Source of the DNA: Colocasia esculenta
Lineage: Eukaryota; Streptophyta; Magnoliopsida; Alismatales; Araceae
NCBI GenBank assembly: GCA_014218235.1
Contig: CM024755.1
Location: 40,444,109-40,508,108, forward strand
Length of the DNA stretch: 64,000 nucleotides
Direction of reading: 5' to 3'
Part shown: piece after piece, positions 45,344 through 56,991 of the stretch
How positions within the stretch are numbered: the stretch's first letter is position 1
How the letters are laid out: each line of letters starts with the position of its first letter
Program-made: the position numbers and the translations under genes
Notes under the pieces: model-generated
Databases searched by the model: none
Told to the model about the DNA's origin: nothing
Seen by the model: only the letters and a program-made list of their open reading frames with translations

Positions 45344-47300
45344 TGACCCACTTACGGTTGGCAGCAAGCTCAATCTAACTAGAGGGGGGGTGAATAGAAT
45401 AGCTACAGAAATTCTGAAACTAAAACACAAAAATCACAACTTAAAAACTTTGGTTAGTAAATGTGATAATGTGTGATAGAGAGTAGCAGTGCGATAGCAA
45501 ATTTAAACAATCGCACAAATGAACACAAAGAATTTTATCCTGGTTCGGTACTTCACAGAAGGAAGACCTACATCTAATCCCCAAGCAAATCTTGGGATTT
45601 CACTAACCAGGGTACAATCCCCCCAAAGATATACAAACCCCCAGCTCTCCGTTGGTCCTCTTCCTTTCCGAGTAGGAAGGAAACTCACTTCTGTTATAGG
45701 TCAAGAAGCCATCCTCCTGGAACAAACCCTAGTGCGGTTCTACTAGACTTAAACCCCTAGCTAGGTTCTTCCCTTAACATAACGAGAATACTGTGTATAG
45801 TCCCACAGCTGGAAAAAAACCACCAGCACCCCACTGGCCTTCTCTTCACATAGGAAGAGAAACAATGTATACAGTCCTACAGTTGGACCAAGTCTTTCTT
45901 AGAAAAGAAAGAACAGACTGAGAGCTATACAAGATGAACAAAGGAACTCTAGCTCTCAGCTCACAGACTCTCCCCCAGATCTACAATGATGTACAGAGAG
46001 TGTGAAGAGAGAAAAGAAGCTTGAATGCTTGAAGACTCCAGATGGCTGTGTGCACACTTCTTCTTAGGCTCCAGCTTATTCTCTCTTGCCTTGAGTGTGT
46101 ATGGTCATTGAGGATTCTCACTATATGTACACTCTTTCAAAATTTTTTAGGAAGGCTCGTGTCTATTCTTTAGCCTTGCTTCATCCTTTTATGGAGTAGC
46201 TTGAACAGATCCATTGAAGAGATCCATTGGAACTCTTCTAGCCGTTGCTCATCTTCTTCTTCATCTATTCTTCTTCTTCTTCTGACAGATACTTGGTGTA
46301 GAGGGAAGTCTTATCTGTAGGTACAGAAGATAGGGTCAGACTAAAAAGGTCTTCTGACAAAAGCACATACCTTCCTTACTTCCTTGTTTTTCTGCTGACA
46401 ACATCTCACCTACCTAGAAGGATAGACAGCAAAAAGATCTTCAGTTAAACAGAGAAAAAAAAAGATAATATGTGAAGTACATTTGAATTTTCAGTTGCCG
46501 CCACAAACATTTTGAAACATCTGAAATATAGAGGCAATCCATGTTTAAGTATAGAAACTTCGACTGTAAAGAAGTTGGAGTATGTATCACATATCAACTT
46601 TCCAAGAGTTGGAGTTTGAACCAAAGTCAAAGTCGATGTTTGAGTGTAATCCATGTATGTAATCGATGTTAAAATGAAGTCTATGTGAACATAATCCATG
46701 TATAAGTGTAATCGATGTTGAGGCATAATCGATGTTGGAGTGAAATCGATGTTGGATTGAAATCGATGTTTGATTGAAGTCGATATTTAAATGAAATCAA
46801 TGTTTGAATGAAATCGATGTTCAACTGAAGTCGATGTTTAAATGAAGTCAATGTTAAGTGAAATCGATGTTGAACCGAAATCGATTTTTAAGTGAAATCG
46901 ATGTTGAACCGAAATCGATGTTCAAATGAAATCGATGTTTGAGTGAAATCAATCTTCAACTGAAATCGATGTGTGAATGAAATCGATGTTCAACTGAAGT
47001 CGATGTTTAAGTAAACTTTAATTGATGTGTTGAATGAAATCGATGTTCTGACTGAAATTGATGTTTTGAATGGAATCGATGTGGACTTTAAAAACAATAA
47101 TCGATGTGGCACTTTGTCAGTAATCGATGTGCATTGAACAACAATCGATTTAGCTTTTCAGTGCAAATCATGAAACGATAGTGCCATAGTATGTTGTATT
47201 TACGAGGAAAACATGATATTAAATATATTCATGATATTTAAGTTAATCATGAGTTTTGTTATCACCAAAATAAAGGATAAAATATGAGAGTGGTTCAACA
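45344..47300 (-). repeat. Sirevirus-like LTR-L (minus orientation)
   Basis: On the minus strand it starts TGTTGAACCACTCTCA and ends GTAAGTGGGTCA. Close match to 48719-50634, and to 53227-55056 in reverse. U3 carries about 18 ATCGAT-containing words in 20-25 bp spacing (46640-47150), and U5 ends with a run of seven C before CTCTAG. Open frames within (45519-45746, 46445-46726 minus) recur in the other copies. Confidence 0.92.
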
Positions 47301-47765
47301 ATCTCTCCCTTTTTGGTGATGACAAAACTTATGAGAATTTTCTAACAAACATACTCAAAACATGGAATAAACATAAAATTCACAAGCTAAAGATACTCTC
47401 CCCCTTTTTGTCAATAACCAAAAAGGAAGGATCTTACCATTTGCATATTCCCTCTTGTAAAGACTTCTTACGAATACTACCATGTTGAAAGAGAGGGGTT
47501 CAGCAATATGTTTACTACTATCATTGTTTATTGCTCCCCCTTAGTGTTTGCTCCCCATGAATGTGAGGCTCCCCCTCAGTATATGGCTCCTTTGTCTGTC
47601 GACATTTCTTGTTGCATTTACATTTGCTATTCTGTTGGGAGGTCTTTACAAAGTTTCCCTACATTGATCACAAATTCTTGCAAGGATATTAGTAGCATTG
47701 TAATTTAGGGAATAAATAACAAAAAGAAATGTAAGTTTAAAAAACTAAGGATGACTATTTTCTCT
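47301..47765 (-). other. Sirevirus 3' untranslated region with purine tracts
   Basis: On the minus strand the sequence before the LTR contains AAAAAGGGAGAGAT at the LTR edge and repeated GGGGGAGC words further upstream, a multiple polypurine-tract pattern known from Sireviruses. A near-copy lies at 50635-51120 and a diverged one at about 52920-53226 on the plus strand. Confidence 0.75.
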
Positions 47766-48284
47766 TCAGATAGGAATGAAGTGAAGTTGCTCAAGTTGAA
47801 GAAAATCTAGAAACTCCTCAAGATGAGATCATTCTAGTTCCAAAAGAAGACAGTGATGCTCAAGTGTCTAAAAAAACTAGATAGGAAGCTATGACTTTAT
47901 CTCCTCTAACTATCTTCGTTCAAGAAGTATTGGACCAATATCATGCTGAGAATATGATGGAAGTTGATAAAGAAGCACCCATTCAGGGGGAGGAATCTCA
48001 AGTTAAGGGAGAGTTTCAAAATTTTTCCCAGGAGAATATCCCTGAAGAGGAAAGTGTTAAAGAAGAAATTGATGAAGAAGAAGATGAGGGTGAGATACCA
48101 AAGTTCCAAGGGCTACATCAGAAGACACCTTCAATGAACAACTCCTTAGGCTGCTCCAGCACTGAAGAAGAAGAAAATGCCAATCCACCTTTTATGAACA
48201 AAGAAAAAAGACATTCAAATGGGTATGGTTAGGGATGCTCTAAAGCTTTTATTAGTGACTATAACATGTTCTTCAACTATCATG
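47766..48284 (+). other. Inverted Glu-rich coding segment
   Basis: The plus strand has an open frame at 47891-48232 whose product is very acidic (PEEESVKEEIDEEEDEGEI, then STEEEENANPPFMNKEK). It lies opposite in sense to the surrounding minus-strand Sirevirus. The last third recurs at 51121-51300 in the other orientation. It may be an integrase-RT linker of the element, or acquired sequence; I do not recognise it. Both edges fall within the Sirevirus, so this is an internal inversion or a template-switch join. Confidence 0.5.
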
Positions 48285-48609
48285 GGTTCTCCTTCATATT
48301 TGAGTTTCAGCTCATCCCACATATCTTTGGTTGTCTTACAAATGGATATTTTATATAATTCTAGCTTGGATAGAGCATATGACATGAATCTCTTAGCCAT
48401 GCTATTTAATGATATCATTCTCTTGTTGTTGTCTGACCATTCTTCCTTGGGCTTTGATATTACAAAGTCATCATCTTCAATAATGCTCCAGAGTAGATAG
48501 TCGTAGCCTTATAGGAAGAATTCCATCCTTATCCTCCGTAGGTGTAATTGCCATCAAAGAGTGGAGGCAGGAAAATGGATTGGCCTTCTGTAAAACCTTG
48601 AGCTGCCAT
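48285..48609 (-). pseudogene. Sirevirus gag, N-terminal part
   Basis: Minus strand. It begins at a Met codon at 48609 (MAAQGFTEGQSIFLPPLFDG, then NYTY), about 90 bp after the primer-binding site, as expected for a copia gag. A one-base frame change and a stop follow. The frame then continues as KPKEEWSDNNKRMISLNSMA and SICKTTKDMWDELKLKYEGE, where homology stops at the inverted acidic segment. The rest of gag and all of pol are missing from this copy. Confidence 0.8.
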
Positions 48610-48657
48610 TTGATCTTTGCTCTTTAGATCATGAGATCTACTTCCTTGAAGAGACTT

Positions 48658-48713
48658 GGCTCTGATACCACTTGTTGGTATCAGATGAATGAAAGAGCTT
48701 GGCTCTGATACCA
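48658..48713 (-). promoter_or_regulatory. Primer-binding site, Met-tRNA, present twice
   Basis: The minus strand has TGGTATCAGAGCC at 48713-48701, five bases after the LTR end, and again at 48670-48658. The 20-base phrase GCTCTGATACCACTTGTTGG (plus strand) is repeated, 43 bases apart. Only the first is in the normal position. Confidence 0.88.
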
Positions 48714-48718
48714 CTTGT

Positions 48719-50634
48719 TGGCCCACTTACAATTGACAGCAAGCTCAAACTATCTAGAGGGGGGGTGAATAGAATAGCTACAGAAATTCTGAAACTAAAA
48801 CACAGAAATCACAACTTAAAAACTTTGGTTAGTGAATCTGATAATGTGTGATAGAGAGTAGCAGCGCGGAATCAAATTTAAACAATCACGCAAATGAACA
48901 CAAAGAATTTTATCTTGGTTTGCTACTTCACAGAAGGAAGACCTATGTCCAATCCCCAAGCAAATCTTGGGGTTTCACTAACCAAGGTACAATCCCCCGA
49001 AGGATATATAAATCCTCAGCTCTCCGCTGGTCCTCTTCCTTTCCTAGTAGGAGAGAAACTCACTTTTGTTACAGATCAAGAAGCCACCCTCCTGGAACAA
49101 ATCCTAGTGCGGTTCTTGTAGACTTAAACCCCTAGCTAGGTTCTTCCCTAACACAATGGAAATACTGTGTACAGTCCCACAACTGGATAGAAACCACCAG
49201 CACCTCACTGGCCTTCTCTTCACACAGGAAGAGGAACACTGTATACAGTCCTACAGTTGGGCCAAGTCTTTCCTAGAAAAGAAAGAACAGACTGAGAGCT
49301 ATATAAGATGAACAAAGGAACTCTAGCTCTCAACTCACAAACTCTCCCCTAGATTTACAATGATGTACAGAGAGAGTGAAGAGAGAAAAGAAGTTTGAAT
49401 GCTTGAAGACTTCAGATAGCTGCGTGCACACTTCTTCTTGAGCTCAAGCTCTTTCTCTCTTACTTTGAGTGTGTATGGTCGTTGAGGCTCTTCACCAGAT
49501 GTACACTCTTTTAGAAATTTTCAGAAAGGCTCATGTCTGTTCTTCAGCCTTGCTTCATCCTTTTATGAAGAAGCTTGAACAGATCTGTTGAAGAGATCCG
49601 TTGGAACTCTTCTAGCCATTGCTCATCTTCTTTTTCATCTATTCTTCTTCTTCTTCTAATAGATACTTGGTGTAGAGGGAAGTCTTATCTGTAGGTACAG
49701 AAGATAGGGTTAGACTAAAAAGGTCTTCTGACAAAAGCCCATACCTTTCCTTACTTCCTTGTTTTTCTGCTGACAACATCTCACCTACCTAGAAGGATAG
49801 ACAGTAAAAAGATCTTTAGTTAGATAGAGAAATAATAAGATAATATGTGAAGTACATTTGAATTTTCAGTTGCCGCCACAAACATTTTGAAACATTTGAA
49901 ATATAGAGGTAATCGATGTTTAAGTATAGAAACTTCGACTGTAAAGAAGTTGGAGTATGTATCACATATCAACTTTCTAGGAGTCGAAGTTTGAACCAAG
50001 TCGATGTTTGAGTGTAATCCATATATGTAATTGATGTTGAAATGAAGTCGATATGAAAATAATCCATGTATAAGTGTAATCGATGTTGAGGCATAATCGA
50101 TGTTGGAGTGAAATCGATGTTTGATTGAAGTCGATGTTTAAATGAAATCGATGTTTTAAATAAAATCGATATTTGAATGAAATCGATGTTCAACTAAAGT
50201 CGATATTTGAATGAAGTCGATGTTTAAGTGAAATCGATGTTGAACCGAAATCGATGTTTAAGTTAAATCGATGTTTGAATGAAATCGATGGTCAAGTGAA
50301 ATCGATGTTTGAGTGAAATCGATGTTCAACTGAAATCGATGTTCAATTGAAGTCGATGTTTAAGTAAATTGTAATCGATGTGTTGAATGAAATCGATGTT
50401 CTGACTGAAATTGATGTGAACTTTAAAACAGTAATCGATGTGGCATTTAGTCAGTAATCGATGTGCATTGAACAACAATCGATTTAGCTTTTCAGTGCAA
50501 ATCATGAAACGATAGTGCCATAGTATGTTGTATTTACGAGAAAAACATGATATTAAATATATTCATGATATTTAAGTTAATCATGAGTTATGTTATCACA
50601 AAAATAAAGGATAAAATATAAGAGTGGTTCAACA
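48719..50634 (-). repeat. Sirevirus-like LTR-M (minus orientation)
   Basis: Minus strand start TGTTGAACC, end GTGGGCCA, followed by the primer-binding site, so it acts as 5' LTR for the sequence to its left. The right neighbour is again a 3' untranslated region, so LTR-M is also preceded by the end of another element copy. ATCGAT words fill U3 (50000-50480). Confidence 0.92.
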
Positions 50635-51300
50635 ATCTCCCCCTTTTTGGTGATGACAAAATTTATGAGAATTTTTTAACAAACATACTCAAAACATAGA
50701 ATAAATAGAAATTTCACAAGTTAAAGATACTCTCCCCATTTTTGTCAATAACCAAAAAGGAAGGATCTTACCATTTGCATGTTCCCTCTTGTAAAGACTT
50801 CTTACCAATACTACCATGTTGAAGGAGAGGGGTTCAACAATATGTTTACTGCTGTCATTGTTTATTGCTCCCCCTTAGTGTTTGGTCCCCCTGAATGTGA
50901 GGCTCCCCCTCAGTGTATGGCTCATTTGCCTGTCGACATTTCCTGTTGCATTTACATTTGCTATTCTGTTGGGAGGTCTTTACAGAGTTTCCCTACATTG
51001 ATCACAAATTCTTTCAAGGATATTAGTAGCATTGTAATTTAGGGAATAAACAACAACAACAAATTAAGTTTAAAAAACTCTAAGGATGACTATTTCCTCT
51101 TCAGATAGAAATGAAGTGAAGAGTAGATAGTCACTAATCGAATGCCTTAGAGCATCCCAAACCATACCCATTTGAATGCCTTTTTGCTTTGTTCATAAAA
51201 GGTGGATTGACATTTTCTTCTTCTTCAGTGCTGGAGCAGCCTGAAGAGTTGTTCATTGAAGGTGTCTTCTGATGTAGCCCTTGGAACTTTGGTATCTCAC
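50635..51300 (-). other. Second Sirevirus 3' region plus acidic-segment copy
   Basis: 50635-51120 repeats 47301-47765 with few changes. 51121-51300 is the reverse complement of about 48070-48240, here in the same sense as the LTRs. The join near 51121 uses a short word (GACTATCTACTC, minus strand) that also occurs in gag, suggesting a template switch at microhomology. At 51301 the sense flips to the plus strand. Confidence 0.65.
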
Positions 51301-52629
51301 TCTAATGTATAACAGATTTTTAAATATAGTAGTTGGTTAAGCTCTCTTGGAAAAGATCTTTATGATGAAGAAACTGTCAAAAAAATTCTAAGATCATTAA
51401 CTCATTTATGGACCCCTAAGGTCACTGCTATTGAAGAAGCTCATAATTTAGCAAAACTTCCCATTGATAAATTAATCGGTTCACTTATGGCTTATGAAGT
51501 AAATATGGAAAGAGTTTCTGAAAGTACTTCGGAAAAAAAATTCACTAATGCTTTCAAAGTTATTACTGTTCCTTCCACCTCTTCCTCTTCTAGTTCAAAA
51601 AATGCAGGCTCTAAAGATAGTGATGTAGATGATGTACTATTCAAGCGTCAGAAAATTCTTAAGAAGAAGAAGAATGGATCAAGAAGGAGATAAAGGAGAA
51701 AGAACCAGTGTGTTATGAATGCAAAAAATCTGGACATCTGAGACCAGATTGTCCAAGACTCAAGAAGATTGGTCAGCTAGAAAAGTCCAAGAAGAAGCAC
51801 AAGAAATTCAAAAGAAAAGTCATGGCTGCTGCTTGGGACAATGAAGAAGTCTCCACTTCAGATTCATCAAGCTCAGATTCAGAAAAAGAGTAGGTAAGTC
51901 TAGCCCTCATAACACTTGCACTGATTCAAGGTCAGAGTCTGAAGATTTAGAAGATATCTTTAATGAACTTTATGAAAAACATAAAGGTGTTGTACAAGAA
52001 TTAAAGAATCTGAAAAATAACCTTACTTGCTTAGAAAACACCAATTCTGATCTCAAATCGGAAATAGAACAATTAGAAACACAATTAAAGGAAAGTAAAG
52101 ATAATAATTATCTTTTGAATGAAATATTTAAAAAGTAAGAATAATGAAAAATTAGAATTAGAAGAAAAACTGAAAACTCTAACTGAAGAAAATCTTTATT
52201 TAAAAGAATTAGTTAGAAAATTAACGAAAGCTAAAACATCTCTAGCTCTTTGCTTAAAAGGATCAAAATCTGGCAACAATAAACAAAGTCTTGGATACGA
52301 ACCTCCTGAAAACGAAAAACAAATTAAGTATCCTGAAAAATATTCATTACCAAAATTTGTGAAAGAAACTAAGATGCCTCAGAAAAAAGCCCCTGTAATG
52401 AACAAATACTCTAAAAAGAAAAAGGTTTCAAAAAATCTTGTTTTTAAAACATCACAAAGACAATAAGGCCTGCAAAATAAATTCCATTCATTATTATTCT
52501 CCTTGCAACAAATTAGGCCACACAGTAAACATCTGCATAACTAGGCACTTAGTATGGATTCCTAAAGGTTATTTTTATGCATCTAACCATCAAGGACTTA
52601 AAATGATTTGGGTACCTACTTCTGAGTAG
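51301..52629 (+). pseudogene. Sirevirus gag, central and C-terminal part (plus strand)
   Basis: Plus strand. Gag core (SLGKDLYDEETVKKILRSL, KVTAIEEAHNLAKLPIDKLI), a Ser-rich and Lys-rich linker, then zinc knuckle CYECKKSGHLRPDC at about 51710-51751 after a frame change. An acidic/Ser tract follows (STSDSSSSDSEKE), then coiled-coil sequence (LEEKLKTLTEENLYLKELV) and the second knuckle-like C...CNKLGHTVNIC with VWIPKGYFYASNHQGLKMIW near 52620. The N-terminus of gag is missing at the 51301 flip, and protease, integrase, RT and RNase H are absent. Several frameshifts. Confidence 0.85.
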
Positions 52630-53226
52630 TTTATTTGTAGGATAGCCTTGGAGCATCAGGAACAAAGGATGCTCAAGGCATTGGTGACTGCCAACTTTCA
52701 TCCAACTTATATCTGAAGAGGGAGTAGTCACATATTTATATTTAATTTACAGTACTACTAATAAAGTTTTGCAAATCTCTTTTTATAAGATCAATGCAGG
52801 TAATAGTCTTGAAGACTTGAGAAACAACAAGAAGAACAAGTCGACACACAGAGAAGAACAGGTCGACACACTATGAAACAACTGCCAACATACAAGTGAA
52901 GATTCATCAAGCCTCACTCTAAGGGGGAGCCTCACATCAAGGAGGAGCCTCATATTAAGGGGGAGCCACACTCTAAGGGGGAGCAAGTAATAAGGGGAGA
53001 TGTAAATTCATGACAAGTATTGTTGAACCCCTCTTATTCAAACTCACAGGTAGTATTGGTAAGAAGTCTTTACAAAACGAAATATGCAAATGGTAAGATC
53101 CTTCTTTTTTGGATATTGACAAAAAGGGGGAGAGTATTTTATTCATGAATTTTCTATTTAATACTTGACTTTATGTTTATGTCAGAAAATTCTCATAAGT
53201 TTTGTCATCACCAAAAAGGGAGAGAT
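52630..53226 (+). other. Sirevirus 3' region with several polypurine tracts
   Basis: Directly after the gag remnant come two GTCGACACAC words (52840-52870), four AAGGGGGAGC-like tracts (52921-52985), AAAAAGGGGGAGAG (53122) and AAAAAGGGAGAGAT (53213-53226) at the LTR edge. Pol was deleted between 52630 and here. Confidence 0.75.
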
Positions 53227-55056
53227 TGTTGAACCACTCTTATATTTTATCATTTATTTTGGTGATAACAAAACTCATGATTAATTTAAATATCATGAAT
53301 ATATTTAATATCATATTTCTCTCGTAAATACAGCATACTATGGCACTATCGATTCATGATTTGCACTGAAAATCTAAATCGATTGTTGTTCAATGCATAT
53401 CGATTACTGACAAAGTGCCACATCGATTACTATTTTTAAAGTCTACATTGATTACTATACAAAAACATCGACTTCAATTGAACATTGATTTCGTTCAAAC
53501 ATCGATTTCGGTTCAACATCGATTTCACTTAAGTATCGATTTCAACATCGATTTCACTGAACATCGATTTCGTTCAACAACGATTTCACTTGAACATCAA
53601 CTATGTTTCAACATTAATTTCGGTTCAACAACGATTACATCTCAACATCGATTACATATGTACACAAATTATTATGTTCACATTGACTTCAACATCGATT
53701 ATCTTAAACATCAATTACGTTTTACTTAAACATCGATTACATTTAAACATCGATTACGTTTAAACATCAAGTCTCTTTGAACATCGATTATGTTTAAACA
53801 TCAACTCTATTTGAACATCGATTGTCTTTTAACTTAAACATCTACTACCTTAAGACATCGATTGCATCTACATTTCAAATATTTCAAAATGTCTTTGGCA
53901 CCCAAATGAAAAATCAAATATACTTCACATGTTGATCTTATTATTTCTCTGTCTGATTAAAGATCTTCTTCATGTCTATCATTCAGTGTAGGTAAGATAT
54001 TGTCAGCAGAAATCATGGACTTACACATAAGAAGGTAAGAACTATCTGTCAGAAGACTTTTCTAGTCTAACTTTTTCTTCCATGCATTAAATGTCTACAG
54101 GACTATTCTACTCCAAGTCAAAATATTTGGACCTATTGTTAGTATCTGCTAGACACGTGAAGATGTTCGTTAGACAGAAGAAGAAGGAAAGGAGATGAAG
54201 AAGAAAATGAGCCACGACTGGAAACAACTCCAAAAGAATCCAAGAAGCTCCAACGGCTACTCTTCAACAGATCTTTTCAAGCTGCTCCATAAAAGGGAGA
54301 AGGAAAAGAAGAAGAAAGATAAGAGAGCGAACTTGAAGATCATTCAAAGAGTGTACATCCAGTGAGCATCCAAATCTATACACACTCAAGAAAGAAAGGA
54401 ACAGAGCTCGAGTCTATTCAAGCAGAAGCATTCAAACTGTCTTCCTTCTTCCTCATTCTTTCTTTGTGCATCATTGTAAATCTGGGGGAGAGTATGTGGT
54501 TGAGAGTTAGAGTTCCTAGTGTTTATCTTGTAATAGCTCTCGGTCTGTTCTTTCTTTCTTAAGAAAGATTTCTGTCCAGCTGTAGGACCGTATACAGTGT
54601 TCCTCTTCCTGTGTGAAGAGAAGGCTAGTGGGGTGCTGGTGGTTTCTGTCTAGTTGTGGGATTGTACACAGTGTTCCCTTTGTGTTAAGGGAAGAACCGC
54701 ACTAAGGTTTGTACCAGGAGGTTGGCTTCGTAACCTGTAAGAGAAGTGGGCTGCCTTCTTGCCTGGGAAAGAGAAGAAGACCAGCTGGGGTGTTGGGTTG
54801 TTGTTTGCCCCTTGTTTAAGGGAGACCAAGGTTACTTGGTGGTTAGTCAAATCCCAAGAGTTTGCTTGGAGACTGGACGTAGGACTTCCATGTGAGAAGG
54901 GCTGAACTAGGATAAATCTCTGTGTTTATTTGTGTGATTGTTTAAATTTGCTTCCGCACTGCTACTCTCTATCACACACTATCACATTCACTAAGCAAAG
55001 TTCTTAAGTTGTGATTTCTGTGTTTTTAGTTTCAGAATTTCTGTAGCTATTCTATT
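53227..55056 (+). repeat. Sirevirus-like LTR-R (plus orientation, U5 end truncated)
   Basis: Starts TGTTGAACCACTCTTATA and follows LTR-L/LTR-M in reverse complement until TTCTGTAGCTATTCTATT. The last 60 or so bases (C run, CTCTAG, end at GTGGGTCA) are missing and hAT sequence begins. It is visibly more diverged from LTR-L and LTR-M than they are from each other. Confidence 0.88.
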
Positions 55057-55620
55057 TACATCATTATCAGATTGAAGTGTTCTACGCTATATTAGATATG
55101 CAATTACAAAATCTGAATAGTCATTTCATTGAAACAAACACTAAGTTACTTATTTGTGTGGCTAGGTTAAATCCTTGTGATTCATTTTCAACTTTTGACA
55201 AGGAAAAGTTAGTTAAGCTAGCTATATTTTATCCAAATGAATTTCTCAACTTTATTGATCTTGTGACCCTTCATAATCAACTTAAAAATTACATCTTTGA
55301 TATGACATCAGATGTGAGATTTTTTGACTACTACAAAAACATGTTGTATATTTGATATCATATTTGCTTATAAACCTAACATTGCTTCTTCTAGTGACTA
55401 TTACAAGTGTTGAAAGAGTATTTTCAGCAATGACCTACATCAAGAATAAGTTACGGAACCGGATGTGTGACGATTGGATGAATGATTGTTTAGTGACATA
55501 TATTAAGAAATATTTATTTGAGAGTGTAAATAATATGTCTATTATTGAAGTGTTTTAAAATATGAAAACTCGTCGAGTAAAATTGTCAGGAAAAAAAGTT
55601 ATTTGTAATGAAATTTATCA
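55057..55620 (+). pseudogene. hAT transposase C-terminus (dimerisation domain)
   Basis: Two frames: 55077-55355 (NSHFIETNTKLLICVARLNP, then DKEKLVKLAIFYPNEF) and 55352-55558 (LLVTITSVERVFSAMTYIKN, KLRNRMCDDWMNDCLVTYI). The block with SVERVFSAM and NRM-D-W-ND-L is the hAT dimerisation domain of plant zinc-finger MYM-type/TTF-type transposases. A one-base shift separates the pieces. The catalytic part upstream is lost at the LTR-R junction. No terminal inverted repeat was found. Confidence 0.85.
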
Positions 55621-56991
55621 TTTTTATTGAAATGTAACTTTTATTGTTAATGTAAATCTTTAACAGTTTATATTTTATAAATATATATGAATTATTTATC
55701 AAAATATTAAAAAATAATTAGAATGACCCTATTGAATAAAATTTCTACATTTCCCCTTACCCCTAAGCTAGAGGACTTCCCTTGGAACACAAAGAAACGA
55801 GTAGGGGAGGACAACGAAGGAGAATAGAAAGGTAAGATTGCAACGGAGTCTCCGGGAGAAACCTATTGACGGTTCCAGCGGTGCTCTCGAGATAGACCAC
55901 TAACTTGTAAGGAAATGTACTTCATATTCGTATTTCTGGTTTACTCAGCCATACATATAGATATAGATTAATGATTAAATTAGTAACTTGTTTTAATATT
56001 TAGAGCAAATTTATGCTGCCTACAGATGATCAAATCCGAATAATCGCCATTAGGGAAGCCAAACATTTCTCGTACAGAATAGGCATCCTATCGACTTCAA
56101 TCTAAGAAAGTCCATGATATTGGAATATACGTGGGCCCTAAGTAAGTACTCTCCTAACAGTACTAATTTTCCGTTGACCAAAAAGAAAAACAGTACTAAT
56201 TTTCATAGTTTGAATTAATATTGTGAGTTTATGATTTTCTGTGAAGTAGATATCAACTCTTTCATCCTCAGGGATGAGTAAATTAGCAGATTTTATTAAT
56301 CATATATATGCACATGATCTACAATTAGCTTGAGAAATATTTATTGTCCTTTATATTTTGTGATAAAAGTAATGTGAACTGTTTAGTAAATAATTCTATT
56401 AATTGAAAGAAAGAGAAGGGGGTGCTTGTCATGCTATCAATTATTAAGACTATAATTTTCAAACAATTCACATCACCTTCTTTACTCTCTATATCTTACA
56501 ATAAATCTTTCTTATATATTATGATACTCCTACTGTTCTTAATAATTATGCCAACAAACTGACAGAATAAACGAACTGAGTTTTTTTGGACTTGTTATGC
56601 TTCACATAAGTCAAGAAAAAGAGTACTGAGTACGTTTGGACTCTTTCTCCTAAGGGGATTGTAATTAATGAGCACAAAAAATAAAACAATTTGTGGGTAT
56701 TTGTTTTTTTTTTTTGGCAAATTTAAACAATAGCAACCATCAGAGTCACGAGAGAAGCGATCACCGTCCTCCAAATTAAATCTCAGATCACGACGAAGAT
56801 AGGACGTCACGTACGCCATCAGCGTCATTCATGGAACTCATTTTGTCTTCTCTCAAGATACCTTGGCTTGCATGTTCTTCCATCTAGAAATGTTGAGGCA
56901 GCACAACTACCAATGTAATTACATCTTCCTAGGTTAGCTGAGTTGGACGGTGACAGATCATCGGAACTTCTCTTTGTGAGAAAGAAATAAC
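55621..56991. other. No recognised gene
   Basis: AT-rich to 55740, then mixed sequence. Minus-strand open frames at 56595-56828 and 56825-57043 have a protein-like stretch (SNSANLGRCNYIGSCAAS) but no family I know. A run of 14 T is at 56702-56715. I see no splice structure I can defend. Confidence 0.45.

Noticed and set aside
47508..47708. 66-codon frame with hydrophobic stretch
   Set aside because: It is antisense to the purine-rich 3' region of the Sirevirus and recurs at 50779-51042.
53415..53729. 104-codon frame
   Set aside because: It is the translation of ATCGAT repeats in LTR-R.
45344..55056. Whole Sirevirus cluster as one clean insertion with target duplication
   Set aside because: The left flank (TTGCAT) and the sequence after the truncated right LTR (TACATC) do not match, and the LINE broken at 45343 does not resume at 55057.
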